A stretch of DNA of 35,796 bases from CAWUJT01 sp963922715. Its GTDB lineage: Bacteria; Pseudomonadota; Alphaproteobacteria; Rhodobacterales; Rhodobacteraceae. Both the position numbers and the translations under genes were made by a program. The notes under the pieces were generated by a model. That model saw nothing but the letters and a program-made list of their open reading frames with translations. It was not told the origin of the DNA and made no database searches. The DNA lies in NCBI GenBank assembly GCA_963922715.1, contig CAWUJT010000011.1, forward strand, positions 1 to 35,796. Direction: 5' to 3'. Below are positions 8,052 through 16,598 of this stretch, in pieces. Position 1 is the first letter of the stretch, and every line of letters starts with the position of its first letter.

Positions 8052-8855
8052 ATGGCCGGTGCCAAGAACCACGATTACCATATTCTGCCGCCCTCAATTT
8101 GGCCTTTTATCACCTCTGTTGGGGTGTTCGTGATGCTCTTTGGCGCGGTACTTTGGATGCAGGCTATAACAGTTTGGCTGTTCTTTGCGGGTCTTATCGC
8201 GGTTCTTTTTTGCATGTACGCTTGGTGGGCCGATGTCATCCGGGAAAGCCGAGACGGGGATCACACACCTGTGGTGCGCATTGGCCTGCGGTATGGATTT
8301 ATCTTCTTCATTATGTCGGAGGTGATGTTTTTTGCCGCGTGGTTCTGGAGCTTCTTCAAACACACCATGTATCCGATGGAGACTTATGAGGGCACAGAGT
8401 ACATACCGCCAGAGATTATCCCAGTTGATCCGTTCCACCTGCCGCTTATAAACACATTGATCTTGCTCTTGTCGGGGTGCGCCGTCACCTGGGCACACCA
8501 TGCGTTGGTGCACAACGGACCGCGCAAGGATGTGGCTGCGGGGCTCTTGATTGCGGTGGTTTTGGGCATCGCTTTCACAGGATTACAGGCTTATGAATAC
8601 GCGCATTTGATCAAGGACTTTGGCTGGACATTCGGCGGGGATGAGTTCTTTGCAAACTTCTTTCTCCCCACCGGTTTTCATGGGCTGCATGTGATCATCG
8701 GAACCATTTTCCTCTTTGTCTGTTATCTGCGGGTGCGGGCCGGACATTTTACAGCGGAAAAACACATCGGGTTTGAGGCTGCAGCCTGGTATTGGCACTT
8801 TGTCGATGTGGTCTGGCTGTTTCTGTTTTTCGCGGTCTATATCTGGGGCATGTAA
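8052..8855 (+). CDS. ctaE: Cytochrome c oxidase subunit III
   Basis: A core membrane subunit of aa3 oxidase that stabilises the complex and helps proton uptake to subunit I. The 267 residues form about seven helices. Conserved blocks are MSEVMFFAAWFWSFFKH, with the buried Glu, and GFHGLHVIIGTIFL, followed by the C-terminal WYWHFVDVVWLFLF. A strong GGAGGAGGG ribosome-binding site precedes the ATG. It lies between the assembly factors CtaG and SURF1. Confidence 0.98.
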   Translation: MAGAKNHDYHILPPSIWPFITSVGVFVMLFGAVLWMQAITVWLFFAGLIAVLFCMYAWWADVIRESRDGDHTPVVRIGLRYGFIFFIMSEVMFFAAWFWSFFKHTMYPMETYEGTEYIPPEIIPVDPFHLPLINTLILLLSGCAVTWAHHALVHNGPRKDVAAGLLIAVVLGIAFTGLQAYEYAHLIKDFGWTFGGDEFFANFFLPTGFHGLHVIIGTIFLFVCYLRVRAGHFTAEKHIGFEAAAWYWHFVDVVWLFLFFAVYIWGM

Positions 8856-8879
8856 ACCCATCCCCAACAGTGCGGGATT

Positions 8880-9560
8880 GTGAGCATGGCGCGTCTGATT
8901 TTTCCGATTGTGGTTGGTGTCTTTGGAACCGCCATCCTGATCAGTCTAGGCATTTGGCAAATGCAGCGCCTGGCCTGGAAAGAAGAGATGTTGGCGCAGA
9001 TCGGTGTTCAGATCACTGCCGCGCCTGCGCCCTTGGCTCTGCGACTAGCCTCAGAGCTTGAAGAATTTGCCCCTCTCTCTGTGGCGGGTCGGTTTCTGGA
9101 TGGGGAGGCGCATGTCTTGCGATCGATCAAGGGGCAGGGCGTGGTGTTTCGGATTATTGCCCCTTTTGAAACTTTAACGGGGCGTCGTATTCTTGTAGAC
9201 CGGGGGTATGTACTGGAAGCTCAGAAAATGGCAAAGCGCCCCATCGGGGCCACCCAGATCATCGGGAATTTTCGCACCCCGGAGGAAGTGGATGTCTTCA
9301 CACCCGCCCCGGATTGGGAGAATAACTTTATTTTCGCACGGGATGTGGACCAACTGTCCGAGTACTTTGACACTGAACCGCTGCTTCTGATTTTACGTGA
9401 AACTTCTGAAGCACGCCCGCAAGTCACGCCTTGGCCTGTGGACACCAACAGCATCCCAAACAATCACCTGCAATATGCGATCACCTGGTTCTCGCTGGCG
9501 CTTGTCTGGTTGGGGATGACAGCCCTTTGGATTGTGCGTAAGAGACGGAACGATTCATAA
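8880..9560 (+). CDS. SURF1-family oxidase assembly protein
   Basis: SURF1 (Shy1) proteins help insert heme A into subunit I. This 226-residue protein has the expected membrane helix at each end (about 5-25 and 200-218) with a periplasmic domain between. Typical motifs are LGIWQMQRLAWKEEML near the N-terminus, VDRGYV in the middle, and NNHLQYAITWFSLAL before the last helix. The GTG at 8880 and the ATG at 8886 are both possible starts; neither has a strong ribosome-binding site. Confidence 0.94.
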   Translation: MSMARLIFPIVVGVFGTAILISLGIWQMQRLAWKEEMLAQIGVQITAAPAPLALRLASELEEFAPLSVAGRFLDGEAHVLRSIKGQGVVFRIIAPFETLTGRRILVDRGYVLEAQKMAKRPIGATQIIGNFRTPEEVDVFTPAPDWENNFIFARDVDQLSEYFDTEPLLLILRETSEARPQVTPWPVDTNSIPNNHLQYAITWFSLALVWLGMTALWIVRKRRNDS

Positions 9561-9573
9561 TCTCGGAGCCGCC

Positions 9574-10962
9574 ATGCGTTATATCTCCACACGTGGGACC
9601 GCGCCTGCCTTAACCTTTGAAGATGTGTTGCTGACCGGCCTGGCCCGCGACGGTGGCCTCTATGTGCCAGAGCATGTTCCAACCCTGACACATGGGGACA
9701 TTGCGGCGCTGGCGGGGTTGTCTTATGAGGACGTGGCGCTGCGCGTGATGTGGCCCTTTGTGGAAGGCAGTTTTACCGAAAGCACCTTTGCGGGGTTGAT
9801 CGCCAAAGCCTATGCCGGGTTTGGTCATCCAGCCCGTGCACCCCTTATGCAACTTCAGCACAATCATTTCCTGCTGGAGCTTTTCCACGGGCCTACGCTT
9901 GCCTTCAAAGATTTCGCCATGCAGTTGATCGGGCAGCTGTTCCAGGCCGTTTTGGACAAGCGCGGCACGCGGATTACGATTGTTGGGGCGACGTCGGGCG
10001 ATACAGGCGCCGCCGCGATGGAGGCGTTTCGGGGGCTATCTTGCGTTGATCTGTTTATTCTCTACCCCGACGGGCGCATCTCCGATGTGCAACGCCGGCA
10101 AATGACGACGCCGTCAGAAAGCAATGTCCATGCCCTTGCGCTTGATGGGGATTTCGATGCTTGTCAGGCACGCCTGAAAGATATGTTCAATGACTCTGCG
10201 TTCCGAGACGACGTGCAGCTTGCCGGGGTCAATTCGATCAACTGGGGCCGGATTTTGGCCCAGGTAGTCTATTATTTCACCGCCGCTGTCAGCCTTGGCG
10301 CGCCGCATCGGGCCGTGAGTTTCTGTGTGCCGACGGGCAATTTTGGCGACATATACGCAGGGTTTATCGCCAAACGCATGGGCCTTCCGATTGATCGGTT
10401 GATCGTGGCCACAAATCAAAACGACATTTTGCACCGATGTCTTAGTTCTGGCGGGTATGTGACCTCTCGGGTTACACCGTCCATCAGCCCGTCAATGGAT
10501 ATCCAGGTCAGCTCCAACTTTGAACGGGCCTTGTTCGACGCTTATGGACAAGACCCGGCCCCTGTGCGTGCTTTGATGGAGGAGCTTAAGGCGGGTGGCG
10601 GCTTTCATGTCTCGCAAGGGGCGCTGGAGGCGTTACGGGAAAGCTTTACGTCTGGCCGCGCGTCAGAGGCTGAGACGGCTGCCATGATTGCCCAAGCCTA
10701 TACCGAGATGGGCGCGCTTTTGTGCCCGCATTCGGCGGTGGGCGTGCATGTCGCCCAAGATCATCTTGGCACGACGCCTTTGATCACGCTGGCCACAGCG
10801 CATCCGGCAAAATTTCCAGATGCTGTCGATCGTGCCACAGGTCACCATCCCTGCTTGCCACAGCGCATGGCGGATTTGTTTGATCGGCCAGAGCGCTTTA
10901 CCCCGGTCAAAAACGATTTGACCGAAGTGCAAACTTTGATCCGGCAGGAGGTTGCCGCATGA
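9574..10962 (+). CDS. thrC: Threonine synthase
   Basis: A PLP enzyme that converts O-phosphohomoserine to threonine. It has 462 residues from the ATG at 9574, which follows GGAG. The cofactor lysine is Lys112 in HGPTLAFKDFAMQ. TSGDTGAAAMEAF is the phosphate-binding glycine-rich loop, and FCVPTGNFGDIYAGF is also family-typical. It belongs to the long threonine synthases, with the N-terminal MRYISTRG start. It follows SURF1 by 13 bases and overlaps the M16 peptidase start by 4, so it is probably co-transcribed with the oxidase genes although unrelated in pathway. Confidence 0.97.
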   Translation: MRYISTRGTAPALTFEDVLLTGLARDGGLYVPEHVPTLTHGDIAALAGLSYEDVALRVMWPFVEGSFTESTFAGLIAKAYAGFGHPARAPLMQLQHNHFLLELFHGPTLAFKDFAMQLIGQLFQAVLDKRGTRITIVGATSGDTGAAAMEAFRGLSCVDLFILYPDGRISDVQRRQMTTPSESNVHALALDGDFDACQARLKDMFNDSAFRDDVQLAGVNSINWGRILAQVVYYFTAAVSLGAPHRAVSFCVPTGNFGDIYAGFIAKRMGLPIDRLIVATNQNDILHRCLSSGGYVTSRVTPSISPSMDIQVSSNFERALFDAYGQDPAPVRALMEELKAGGGFHVSQGALEALRESFTSGRASEAETAAMIAQAYTEMGALLCPHSAVGVHVAQDHLGTTPLITLATAHPAKFPDAVDRATGHHPCLPQRMADLFDRPERFTPVKNDLTEVQTLIRQEVAA

Positions 10963-12218
10963 GTGTATCGCTACATCGTCTGTCCAACGGATTTCGCATC
11001 GTCACAGAGGCGATGCCCGGTTTAGAGTCAGCCAGCCTTGGGATTTGGGTCAATGCCGGCGGGCGGCATGAGACCGCCGCGCAAAATGGGATTGCGCATT
11101 TTCTGGAACATATGGCCTTTAAGGGCACGGCCCGGCGTACAGCGGTTCAGATCGCCGAAGAGATTGAGGATGTCGGCGGGTATATCAACGCTTATACCTC
11201 TCGCGAAGTGACAGCTTATTACGCCCGCATTTTGGGGCAAGACATTCCCCTGGCCTTAGATCTGATTGCCGACATCGTCCTCAATCCGGCTTTTGATATG
11301 CGGGAGATTGACATCGAGCGCGGCGTCATTCTGCAAGAGATTGGCCAGGCTCTCGATACGCCTGACGATATCATTTTCGATTGGCTGCAAGAAGTGGCCT
11401 TTCCCAATCAGCCGATGGGACGCACCATTCTGGGTGCCGCCGAGAAGGTCAAAGGATTTGGACGGGACGATTTGACCCAATTCGTCCGCGACCATTATGG
11501 CCCAGAGCAAATGATCCTGGCCGCCGCAGGGGCCGTGGACCATGATGAGATTTGCCGCTTGGCAGAGACGCTTTTTGGTGATTTACCGGCCCTCTCACGG
11601 CAGGTGCCCGCGCCTGCACGTTTCGTAGGCGGGGAGAGACGTCAGGTCAAAGATCTGGAACAGGCCCATGTGACGCTCGCCTTTGCGCAGCCCGGCTATC
11701 AAAGCGATGACATTTACACGGCGCAGGTTTTTGCCAGTCTGCTAGGTGGCGGCATGTCCTCGCGGTTGTTCCAGGAACTGCGCGAACGTCGTGGATTGTG
11801 CTATGCGATTTTCACCCAGATTGGGGCGTACTTTGATACCGGCTTGTTGACGCTTTATGCCGGTACAGGTGGCGAAGATGTGGCCGAGCTTGTCGCGGTC
11901 AGCTGTGATGAAATCAAACGTGTTGCTGAGGATGTCACCCAAGCCGAGGTCTTGCGTGCACGCACGCAGATGAAAGCAGGGATGCTGATGGGATTAGAAA
12001 GCCCCTCCGCCCGGGCGGAGCGTCTGGCCCGTGTCCTCGCCATATGGGACCGCGTGCCGCCGCTTGCGGAAGTGGTTGAGAAAATTGATGCTGTCGATCT
12101 TGACGTGGTGCGTGTACATGCGCGCAATCTGACGACTGCCTACCCTGCTGTGGTCAGTTATGGGCCTGTCAGCACAATGCCATCGGTTGATTGGATCGCG
12201 GGGCGCCTGTCTGCTTGA
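10959..12218 (+). CDS. M16-family zinc peptidase (processing-peptidase-like)
   Basis: A 419-residue single-unit member of the pitrilysin/mitochondrial processing peptidase family. The inverted zinc motif HxxEH is at His47, Glu50 and His51 (AHFLEHMAFKGT), and the third zinc ligand Glu127 is in ERGVILQEIGQALD. The downstream GGGMSSRLFQELRERRGLCYAI segment is the conserved C-terminal-half signature. No signal peptide is evident, so a cytoplasmic role is likely; its substrate is unknown. It is coupled to thrC by an ATGA overlap, and its stop shares a base with the next start (TGATG). Confidence 0.95.
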   Translation: MSVSLHRLSNGFRIVTEAMPGLESASLGIWVNAGGRHETAAQNGIAHFLEHMAFKGTARRTAVQIAEEIEDVGGYINAYTSREVTAYYARILGQDIPLALDLIADIVLNPAFDMREIDIERGVILQEIGQALDTPDDIIFDWLQEVAFPNQPMGRTILGAAEKVKGFGRDDLTQFVRDHYGPEQMILAAAGAVDHDEICRLAETLFGDLPALSRQVPAPARFVGGERRQVKDLEQAHVTLAFAQPGYQSDDIYTAQVFASLLGGGMSSRLFQELRERRGLCYAIFTQIGAYFDTGLLTLYAGTGGEDVAELVAVSCDEIKRVAEDVTQAEVLRARTQMKAGMLMGLESPSARAERLARVLAIWDRVPPLAEVVEKIDAVDLDVVRVHARNLTTAYPAVVSYGPVSTMPSVDWIAGRLSA

Positions 12219-12802
12219 TGTTCCGCCGGGCCAAAAAGATTGAATTAGTGACCGAAAGGCTGATCTTGCGTTTGCCGCAACACAGCGACTTTGCATCTTG
12301 GGCGGATCTGCGATCTGGATCAAGCGAGTTTTTACAACCGTGGGAGCCGACGTGGTCCCCCGATCATTTAACCCGTCGGGCCTTCACCAACAGGGTGCAT
12401 TGGGCAAGACGCAGCCAAATCAACGGTGCTGCATTGGCCTTGTTTCTTACCCACCAAACAGATCAAACCTTTCTTGGGGCCATCACGCTGGACAATATCC
12501 GCCGTGGTCCGGCACAATCTGGGACCTTTGGATATTGGATTGGCGCCCCCTATGCCCGCCAAGGCTATATGAGCGAAGCGCTTGAGGCTGTGCGCCATTA
12601 TGCGTTTCAAACGATGGACCTTAGTCGGTTGGAGGCCGCGTGTTTGCCTGAAAATCTCGCGTCGCGGGGCTTGCTTGAAAGATGCGGGTTTAAATACGAA
12701 GGCGTCTTTCAAAGCTATTTGCAGATCAACGGACGGTGGCGCAACCATGTACTTTATTCTTGCCTTCGCAGGGACAGGCGGGGTCGGACGGATGTGGGCT
12801 AA
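12218..12802 (+). CDS. GNAT acetyltransferase, RimJ-like
   Basis: A 194-residue GNAT protein resembling ribosomal-protein alanine N-acetyltransferases (RimJ/RimL). It shows TERLILRLP at the N-terminus, IGAPYARQGYMSEAL as the acetyl-CoA-binding loop (a Q/RxxGxG/A variant), and ENLASRGLLERCGFKYEG near the C-terminus. The ATG at 12218 overlaps the peptidase TGA by one base, which favours it over earlier starts inside the peptidase gene. It is the last gene of the oxidase-thrC run. The substrate cannot be set from sequence. Confidence 0.9.
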   Translation: MFRRAKKIELVTERLILRLPQHSDFASWADLRSGSSEFLQPWEPTWSPDHLTRRAFTNRVHWARRSQINGAALALFLTHQTDQTFLGAITLDNIRRGPAQSGTFGYWIGAPYARQGYMSEALEAVRHYAFQTMDLSRLEAACLPENLASRGLLERCGFKYEGVFQSYLQINGRWRNHVLYSCLRRDRRGRTDVG

Positions 12803-12824
12803 CCTTTTACCTTAAATCGACACC

Positions 12825-12839
12825 AACAGATGTTCTGTT
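12825..12839. promoter_or_regulatory. 15-bp inverted repeat upstream of the AraC-type gene
   Basis: AACAGA-TGT-TCTGTT is a perfect 6-bp inverted repeat with a 3-base centre, midway between the GNAT gene and the AraC-family gene. It lacks a T tract, so an operator is more likely than a terminator. No binding protein can be named. Confidence 0.3.
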
Positions 12840-12887
12840 ATCGTCGAATTCTGGATCTTACGGCCGCATTGTCTATGTTAGGCTAAA

Positions 12888-13892
12888 ATGGGTCAAGTCA
12901 CATCTCTTTTTGCGCATAAAATGGTTGAAGCCGCCGGATCAGGGTTGGACCGTGACGCGCTGTTATGCACAGTTGGGCTGGATTCTGACAGCCCAATCGA
13001 TCCGCGCATGATGATCAACGATATAGCCTATTATGCATTCCTAGAGCGGATTGCTCAAGACACTGATGTGATTGATTTGCCTTTGAAAGTGGCACAACTT
13101 TTGACGCCGGATGATTACGGCGCACTTGGACTGGCTTGGAAGTCCGCGCCCACATTGCGGGGGTCTTTTGCGCGCGTTGACCGCTATGCAAGGCTTTGGA
13201 CCAGTGTTGTGGAATACGAGTTGCGCGATGTCGAACGGGGCATGTTGTTCGTGCTGCATCGCGCGGGACCGCGGCGTTTAGGGCTGCGGTTGTCGAATGA
13301 AGCGACACTGGCAAGTGCGGTGTCTATTTCCCGTCAAGTCACCCCTGTGGCCTTTAGCCCGCTGGAGGTTCATTTCAAACATGCGGCCCCAAAGACTGTG
13401 GCCTACCATCGCGCCTATTTTGGCTGCCCACTGTATTTTTCGTCAGAGCTGGATGCCCTTCTGATTGCGCCAGAGGCTTTGGATCAGCCCAACAAACTGG
13501 GCGATGACGCGATTACGCAATTCCTGCTGTCGCATTTGGACAAAGAGCTTGCGGCCGTGGAGCAGCCCTGGGGTCTAGAAGCCCAAACCAAAGACGCGAT
13601 TGCACGTGCTTTAAGCGAAGGTTTTCCCAAGATGGCCGAGATTGCGCGCGGTTTGGGCATGAGTGTGCGCACCTTTCACCGCCGCCTTGCCGCCCACGGT
13701 CTTAGCTTTCAGGCCGTGGCAGAAGCCACACGGCGTGAGCTGGCGGAAAACCTGTTGCGCGATGGTCAACATTCGCTGGCTGAGATTGCGTTTCTGACCG
13801 GCTTTTCAGAGCAAAGCGCCTTCACGCGCGCGTTCAAACGCTGGGCCGGTCATACGCCCGCAAGCTACCGCAAGGCCCACGCAAACGCTTGA
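12888..13892 (+). CDS. AraC-family regulator with arabinose-binding-like N-terminal domain
   Basis: A 334-residue transcription factor. Residues about 1-220 match the OruR/ArgR-like sensor domain common in proteobacterial AraC proteins (conserved YYAFLERIAQ, LTPDDYGALGLAWKSAPTLRGSF). The C-terminal 100 residues hold two helix-turn-helix units: MAEIARGLGMSVRTFHRRLAAHG, then LAEIAFLTGFSEQSAFTRAFKRWAGHTPASYR. The ribosome-binding site is poor. The NmrA-type gene lies 106 bases downstream on the same strand, with a direct repeat in the gap, so it is the likely target. The inducer is unknown. Confidence 0.93.
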   Translation: MGQVTSLFAHKMVEAAGSGLDRDALLCTVGLDSDSPIDPRMMINDIAYYAFLERIAQDTDVIDLPLKVAQLLTPDDYGALGLAWKSAPTLRGSFARVDRYARLWTSVVEYELRDVERGMLFVLHRAGPRRLGLRLSNEATLASAVSISRQVTPVAFSPLEVHFKHAAPKTVAYHRAYFGCPLYFSSELDALLIAPEALDQPNKLGDDAITQFLLSHLDKELAAVEQPWGLEAQTKDAIARALSEGFPKMAEIARGLGMSVRTFHRRLAAHGLSFQAVAEATRRELAENLLRDGQHSLAEIAFLTGFSEQSAFTRAFKRWAGHTPASYRKAHANA

Positions 13893-13905
13893 GAGGCATT
13901 TTGGC

Positions 13906-13943
13906 GGTCAGGATCAAAACCGTGACCGGAAGGGTCAAGATCA
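13906..13943. promoter_or_regulatory. Direct repeat between the AraC regulator and the NmrA gene (candidate operator)
   Basis: GGTCAGGATCA at 13906-13916 and GGTCAAGATCA at 13933-13943 match at 10 of 11 positions and are offset by 27 bases. AraC-type regulators often bind paired direct repeats upstream of their targets. The placement just upstream of the NmrA-type gene fits, but nothing proves binding. Confidence 0.35.
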
Positions 13944-13998
13944 CCAGGGGAGCTTTATCATAGACCTTGATCATCATAGCACATCAAGGAGACAGACC

Positions 13999-14826
13999 AT
14001 GACATCCAACCCTATTCTTGTGATCGGGGCCACAGGTAAGACCGGATCACGCGTTGTTGCGCGCCTGGAGGCCAAGGGGCTGCCTGTGCGCAAAGGCACC
14101 CGTCGCGCGCCAATTCCATTTGATTGGGAGGCCCCAGAGACTTGGGCCCCTGCCTTCGAAGGTGTTTCATCCGCCTATATCACCTATTTCCCCGATCTTG
14201 CGTTTCCCGGCGCGGTCGAAAAGCTCGGAAAGCTTTGTATGGTGGCCAAGCGGGCGGGTGTGAAACATCTTGTTTTGCTTTCTGGGCGGGGCGAACATCA
14301 TGCCCGACTGGGGGAGGATGTGGTACGCCAAAGTGGTGTTGCGTTCACCATTGTCCGCGCCGCCTGGTTTGCGCAAAATTTCAGTGAAGGCTACCTGCGC
14401 GATCCGATCCTTGCCGGTGTTCTGCCCATGCCAGGTGGCATGATCCAAGAGCCGATCATCGACATTGAAGATATCGCCGATGTGGTGGTTGCGGCGTTGA
14501 CCGAACCAGGCCACACCGGCAACCTTTACGAGGTCACAGGCCCGCGGTTGATGACCTTTGCTGAGATGGCAGAGGTTTTGGCCTCTGCAATTGGACGGCC
14601 TATTCAGCACATCCCGATCTCGTTTGAGGACTTCCACGCCAATGTCGCCCAAGCAGGTGGGGCATTTGTTGCCGATGTCTTCACCCAGATCGCGCGCGAG
14701 ACACTCGATGGCCGTAACGCCCATATCAGCGATGGCGTGCAGCGCGCCTTGGGGCGTTCTCCAGGCGACTTTACTGTTTTTGCTCAGGCTGCAGCCCAGG
14801 CCGGGGCGTGGTCGACCGCTGCATAA
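13999..14826 (+). CDS. NmrA-like NAD(P)-binding oxidoreductase
   Basis: A 275-residue atypical short-chain dehydrogenase/epimerase fold. The nucleotide-binding motif GATGKTG is at residues 9-15. KRAGVKHLVLLSGRG, VAFTIVRAAWFAQNFSEG and the C-terminal YEVTGPRLMTFAEMAEVLA are typical of the NmrA/HSCARG group (NADPH sensors and quinone or ketone reductases). It has a good GGAG ribosome-binding site. It probably belongs to the regulon of the AraC protein upstream. The substrate is unknown. Confidence 0.9.
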   Translation: MTSNPILVIGATGKTGSRVVARLEAKGLPVRKGTRRAPIPFDWEAPETWAPAFEGVSSAYITYFPDLAFPGAVEKLGKLCMVAKRAGVKHLVLLSGRGEHHARLGEDVVRQSGVAFTIVRAAWFAQNFSEGYLRDPILAGVLPMPGGMIQEPIIDIEDIADVVVAALTEPGHTGNLYEVTGPRLMTFAEMAEVLASAIGRPIQHIPISFEDFHANVAQAGGAFVADVFTQIARETLDGRNAHISDGVQRALGRSPGDFTVFAQAAAQAGAWSTAA

Positions 14827-14901
14827 ATATAAACCCAGTCTGAAACCGCAGATGCAGGCGCCCGCTTGCGTCTGCGTCTTTTGCGTGCTTGAGATGAATG
14901 A

Positions 14902-15081
14902 ATGACACACCGCTGGCCGATCCGTGTCTATTATCGAGATACCAACCTTACAGGCTTGGTTTATTATGCGAATTATCTGAAATTCATCGAACGCGCGTGC
15001 TCTGAAATTGTGCAGGAAGCTGGCATCGATCAAAGTGCCATGAAAAACGAGGATCTCGTTTTTGCCGTTGCACGGACTTGA
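14902..15081 (+). pseudogene. Truncated YbgC-type acyl-CoA thioesterase
   Basis: A 59-codon frame starting ATG at 14902 reads as the N-terminal half of a YbgC/4-hydroxybenzoyl-CoA thioesterase: RVYYRDTNLTGLVYYANYLKF, then IERACSEIVQEAGID and LVFAVART, and stops at TGA where the family normally continues for about 70 more residues. The catalytic Asp of the usual DTDxxG block is Asn here. After the stop another frame shows a weak continuation, suggesting a frameshift followed by decay. Intact ybgC usually stands before tolQ; no tol genes are present. It is probably a dead paralogue. Confidence 0.75.
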
Positions 15082-15701
15082 GACAAGGTTATATGGCTCG
15101 CTTGCGGATCAACTATGTGTCATATATATCGACAGCTCCCCCCCGACACGCATATCGGTTTCATCCACATGCCATTATAAATCGCGACAGAGCTTGCGTT
15201 TAAAAGGGCATTAGCGCAGCCTTCATATATTTTATCTTTAACTGTAAAATGATCTTAGAGTAGGTCAACACCACTGTCTATGAAATTGGATACACTGATT
15301 TTATCAAGTGCTGTGTTGTTGATTTTGATTGTCACGCCATAAAATGTTTCGAAAAACACATATCCGTTTTTCTCAACTGTTTGTGGTTCCACCTATGATC
15401 GTACTGTTGCCTTGATTGTGATTTTTAACAAGTCAGATATCTCGCATAACGGTGTTTACTTGCGATGATCAAAATCGATTTTCGGTTGTGTCTTCTGTTT
15501 TCCGGACGAGTGAGAATGGCTGTCCTGGTTTTCCGGCTGGGGTCAGTGGAGGTGATGCGCTTTGCCGGAGACCGCCACACGCATAGCAGACTACCGCGGG
15601 GCATAAGTATGTCTAAAGATGGAGGATTGCGATCAAGAAAAATGTTGTAATAGAGCCTGTCAAATGGTGTAAAACAACTGATCGTTAGATGGAGCAATCT
15701 T
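15082..15701. other. Gene-poor stretch with possible gene remnants
   Basis: No convincing gene is seen in these 620 bases. Most is AT-rich. A GC-richer patch at about 15490-15615 differs from its surroundings and carries only short frames with no family resemblance. On the minus strand 15255-15392 is a 45-codon frame ending KINNTALDKISVSNFIDSG, which vaguely recalls the C-termini of RTX calcium-binding proteins, but this is too short to call. With the truncated ybgC it looks like a scar of past insertions and deletions. Confidence 0.4.
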
Positions 15702-16478
15702 GTGAATAACCTAAAACATCACCTAAAAGCCATTTATATGATTTTCATAGGACTTTTTATGCCAATAACTGGTTATAGCCAGGACAACACTCGTAGTGTT
15801 GTTATGATTGATCGTATCGGCCACAAAGGTATGATGGAAATGCCGCAAGAATTTCGGCCACCAAACGCGCTCCAACCGGAAAGTTTGCAGTTTGAACCTT
15901 ATCAAATGATAGAGGATCTCACAAATCGTAATGATCTCGTGTTCTTGATGCGGCATGGTCCAACGGATTGGTCAAAACGTGATGTACGTGGTGTCGCTTC
16001 CACGGATTGTGTCAACCAACGTATTATGACCGAGGAAGGCAAACGCCAGATGCAGGACTTGGGCCTTTTGCTGAGCTTGGTGCAACTTGTTCCGGGTGAG
16101 ATTGTTGTCAGTGAATGGTGCCGCAACCAACAGACATTATCTGCTCTAACAGAGGGCATCAATTCTTTGAATCCTGCATTTGCGAACAGTATTCCGATCA
16201 CGACCGATCCATCGGTTAATTTGTTACTCTCTCTGGGTGGGGCAGAAAATGTCACAGCGTTGCGGGATCGTGTTCTGTCTTGGGAAGGCGACGATACAGG
16301 CCCGCTTTTGATCATCACACATTATACAAATATCCAAGAGCTGACAGAATTTAGCGTTTATGAAGGTGAGATTCTTGTCCTTGATCCCAAATTAAATGGC
16401 CGCGTTCTGGGATATCTACGTCTTGCAAGCGCCGCCCCTGATATCGGTCATTTTGATCCAGCCGTCGTGTCCGATTAA
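15702..16478 (+). CDS. Exported histidine phosphatase family protein
   Basis: A 258-residue protein with an N-terminal signal peptide (hydrophobic about residues 10-24, cleavage near GYSQ) and a histidine-phosphatase domain. The phospho-accepting core is FLMRHGPTDW with His85. SEWCRNQQTL supplies the conserved Arg141, and IITHYTNIQEL has the second catalytic His207. I start at GTG 15702 because GGAG lies 7 bases upstream and the signal peptide then has a basic n-region. It should act in the periplasm on an unknown phosphate ester. It sits next to the decayed region and its codon use appears more AT-rich than that of the oxidase genes. Confidence 0.85.
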   Translation: MNNLKHHLKAIYMIFIGLFMPITGYSQDNTRSVVMIDRIGHKGMMEMPQEFRPPNALQPESLQFEPYQMIEDLTNRNDLVFLMRHGPTDWSKRDVRGVASTDCVNQRIMTEEGKRQMQDLGLLLSLVQLVPGEIVVSEWCRNQQTLSALTEGINSLNPAFANSIPITTDPSVNLLLSLGGAENVTALRDRVLSWEGDDTGPLLIITHYTNIQELTEFSVYEGEILVLDPKLNGRVLGYLRLASAAPDIGHFDPAVVSD

Positions 16479-16598
16479 GCGTTACGAGTGGCCTTTTTTC
16501 TTAATGAATGTGCCCAAACTTACGAAAACGCTTCTTTCGGATATGGAAATGACCCCTTACATAGCGAAAAAGAGACGACTTATCCAGGTTCTGAACCT

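Noticed and set aside
15465..15650. A 61-codon plus-strand frame in the gene-poor region
   Set aside because: No family resemblance, no ribosome-binding site, and it lies in a compositionally odd patch; treated as part of the scar.
16586..16598. 13-bp palindrome AGGTTC-T-GAACCT touching the dcd stop
   Set aside because: A one-base centre cannot form a terminator loop and it does not fit the alphaproteobacterial LexA pattern GTTC-N7-GTTC; no function can be supported.
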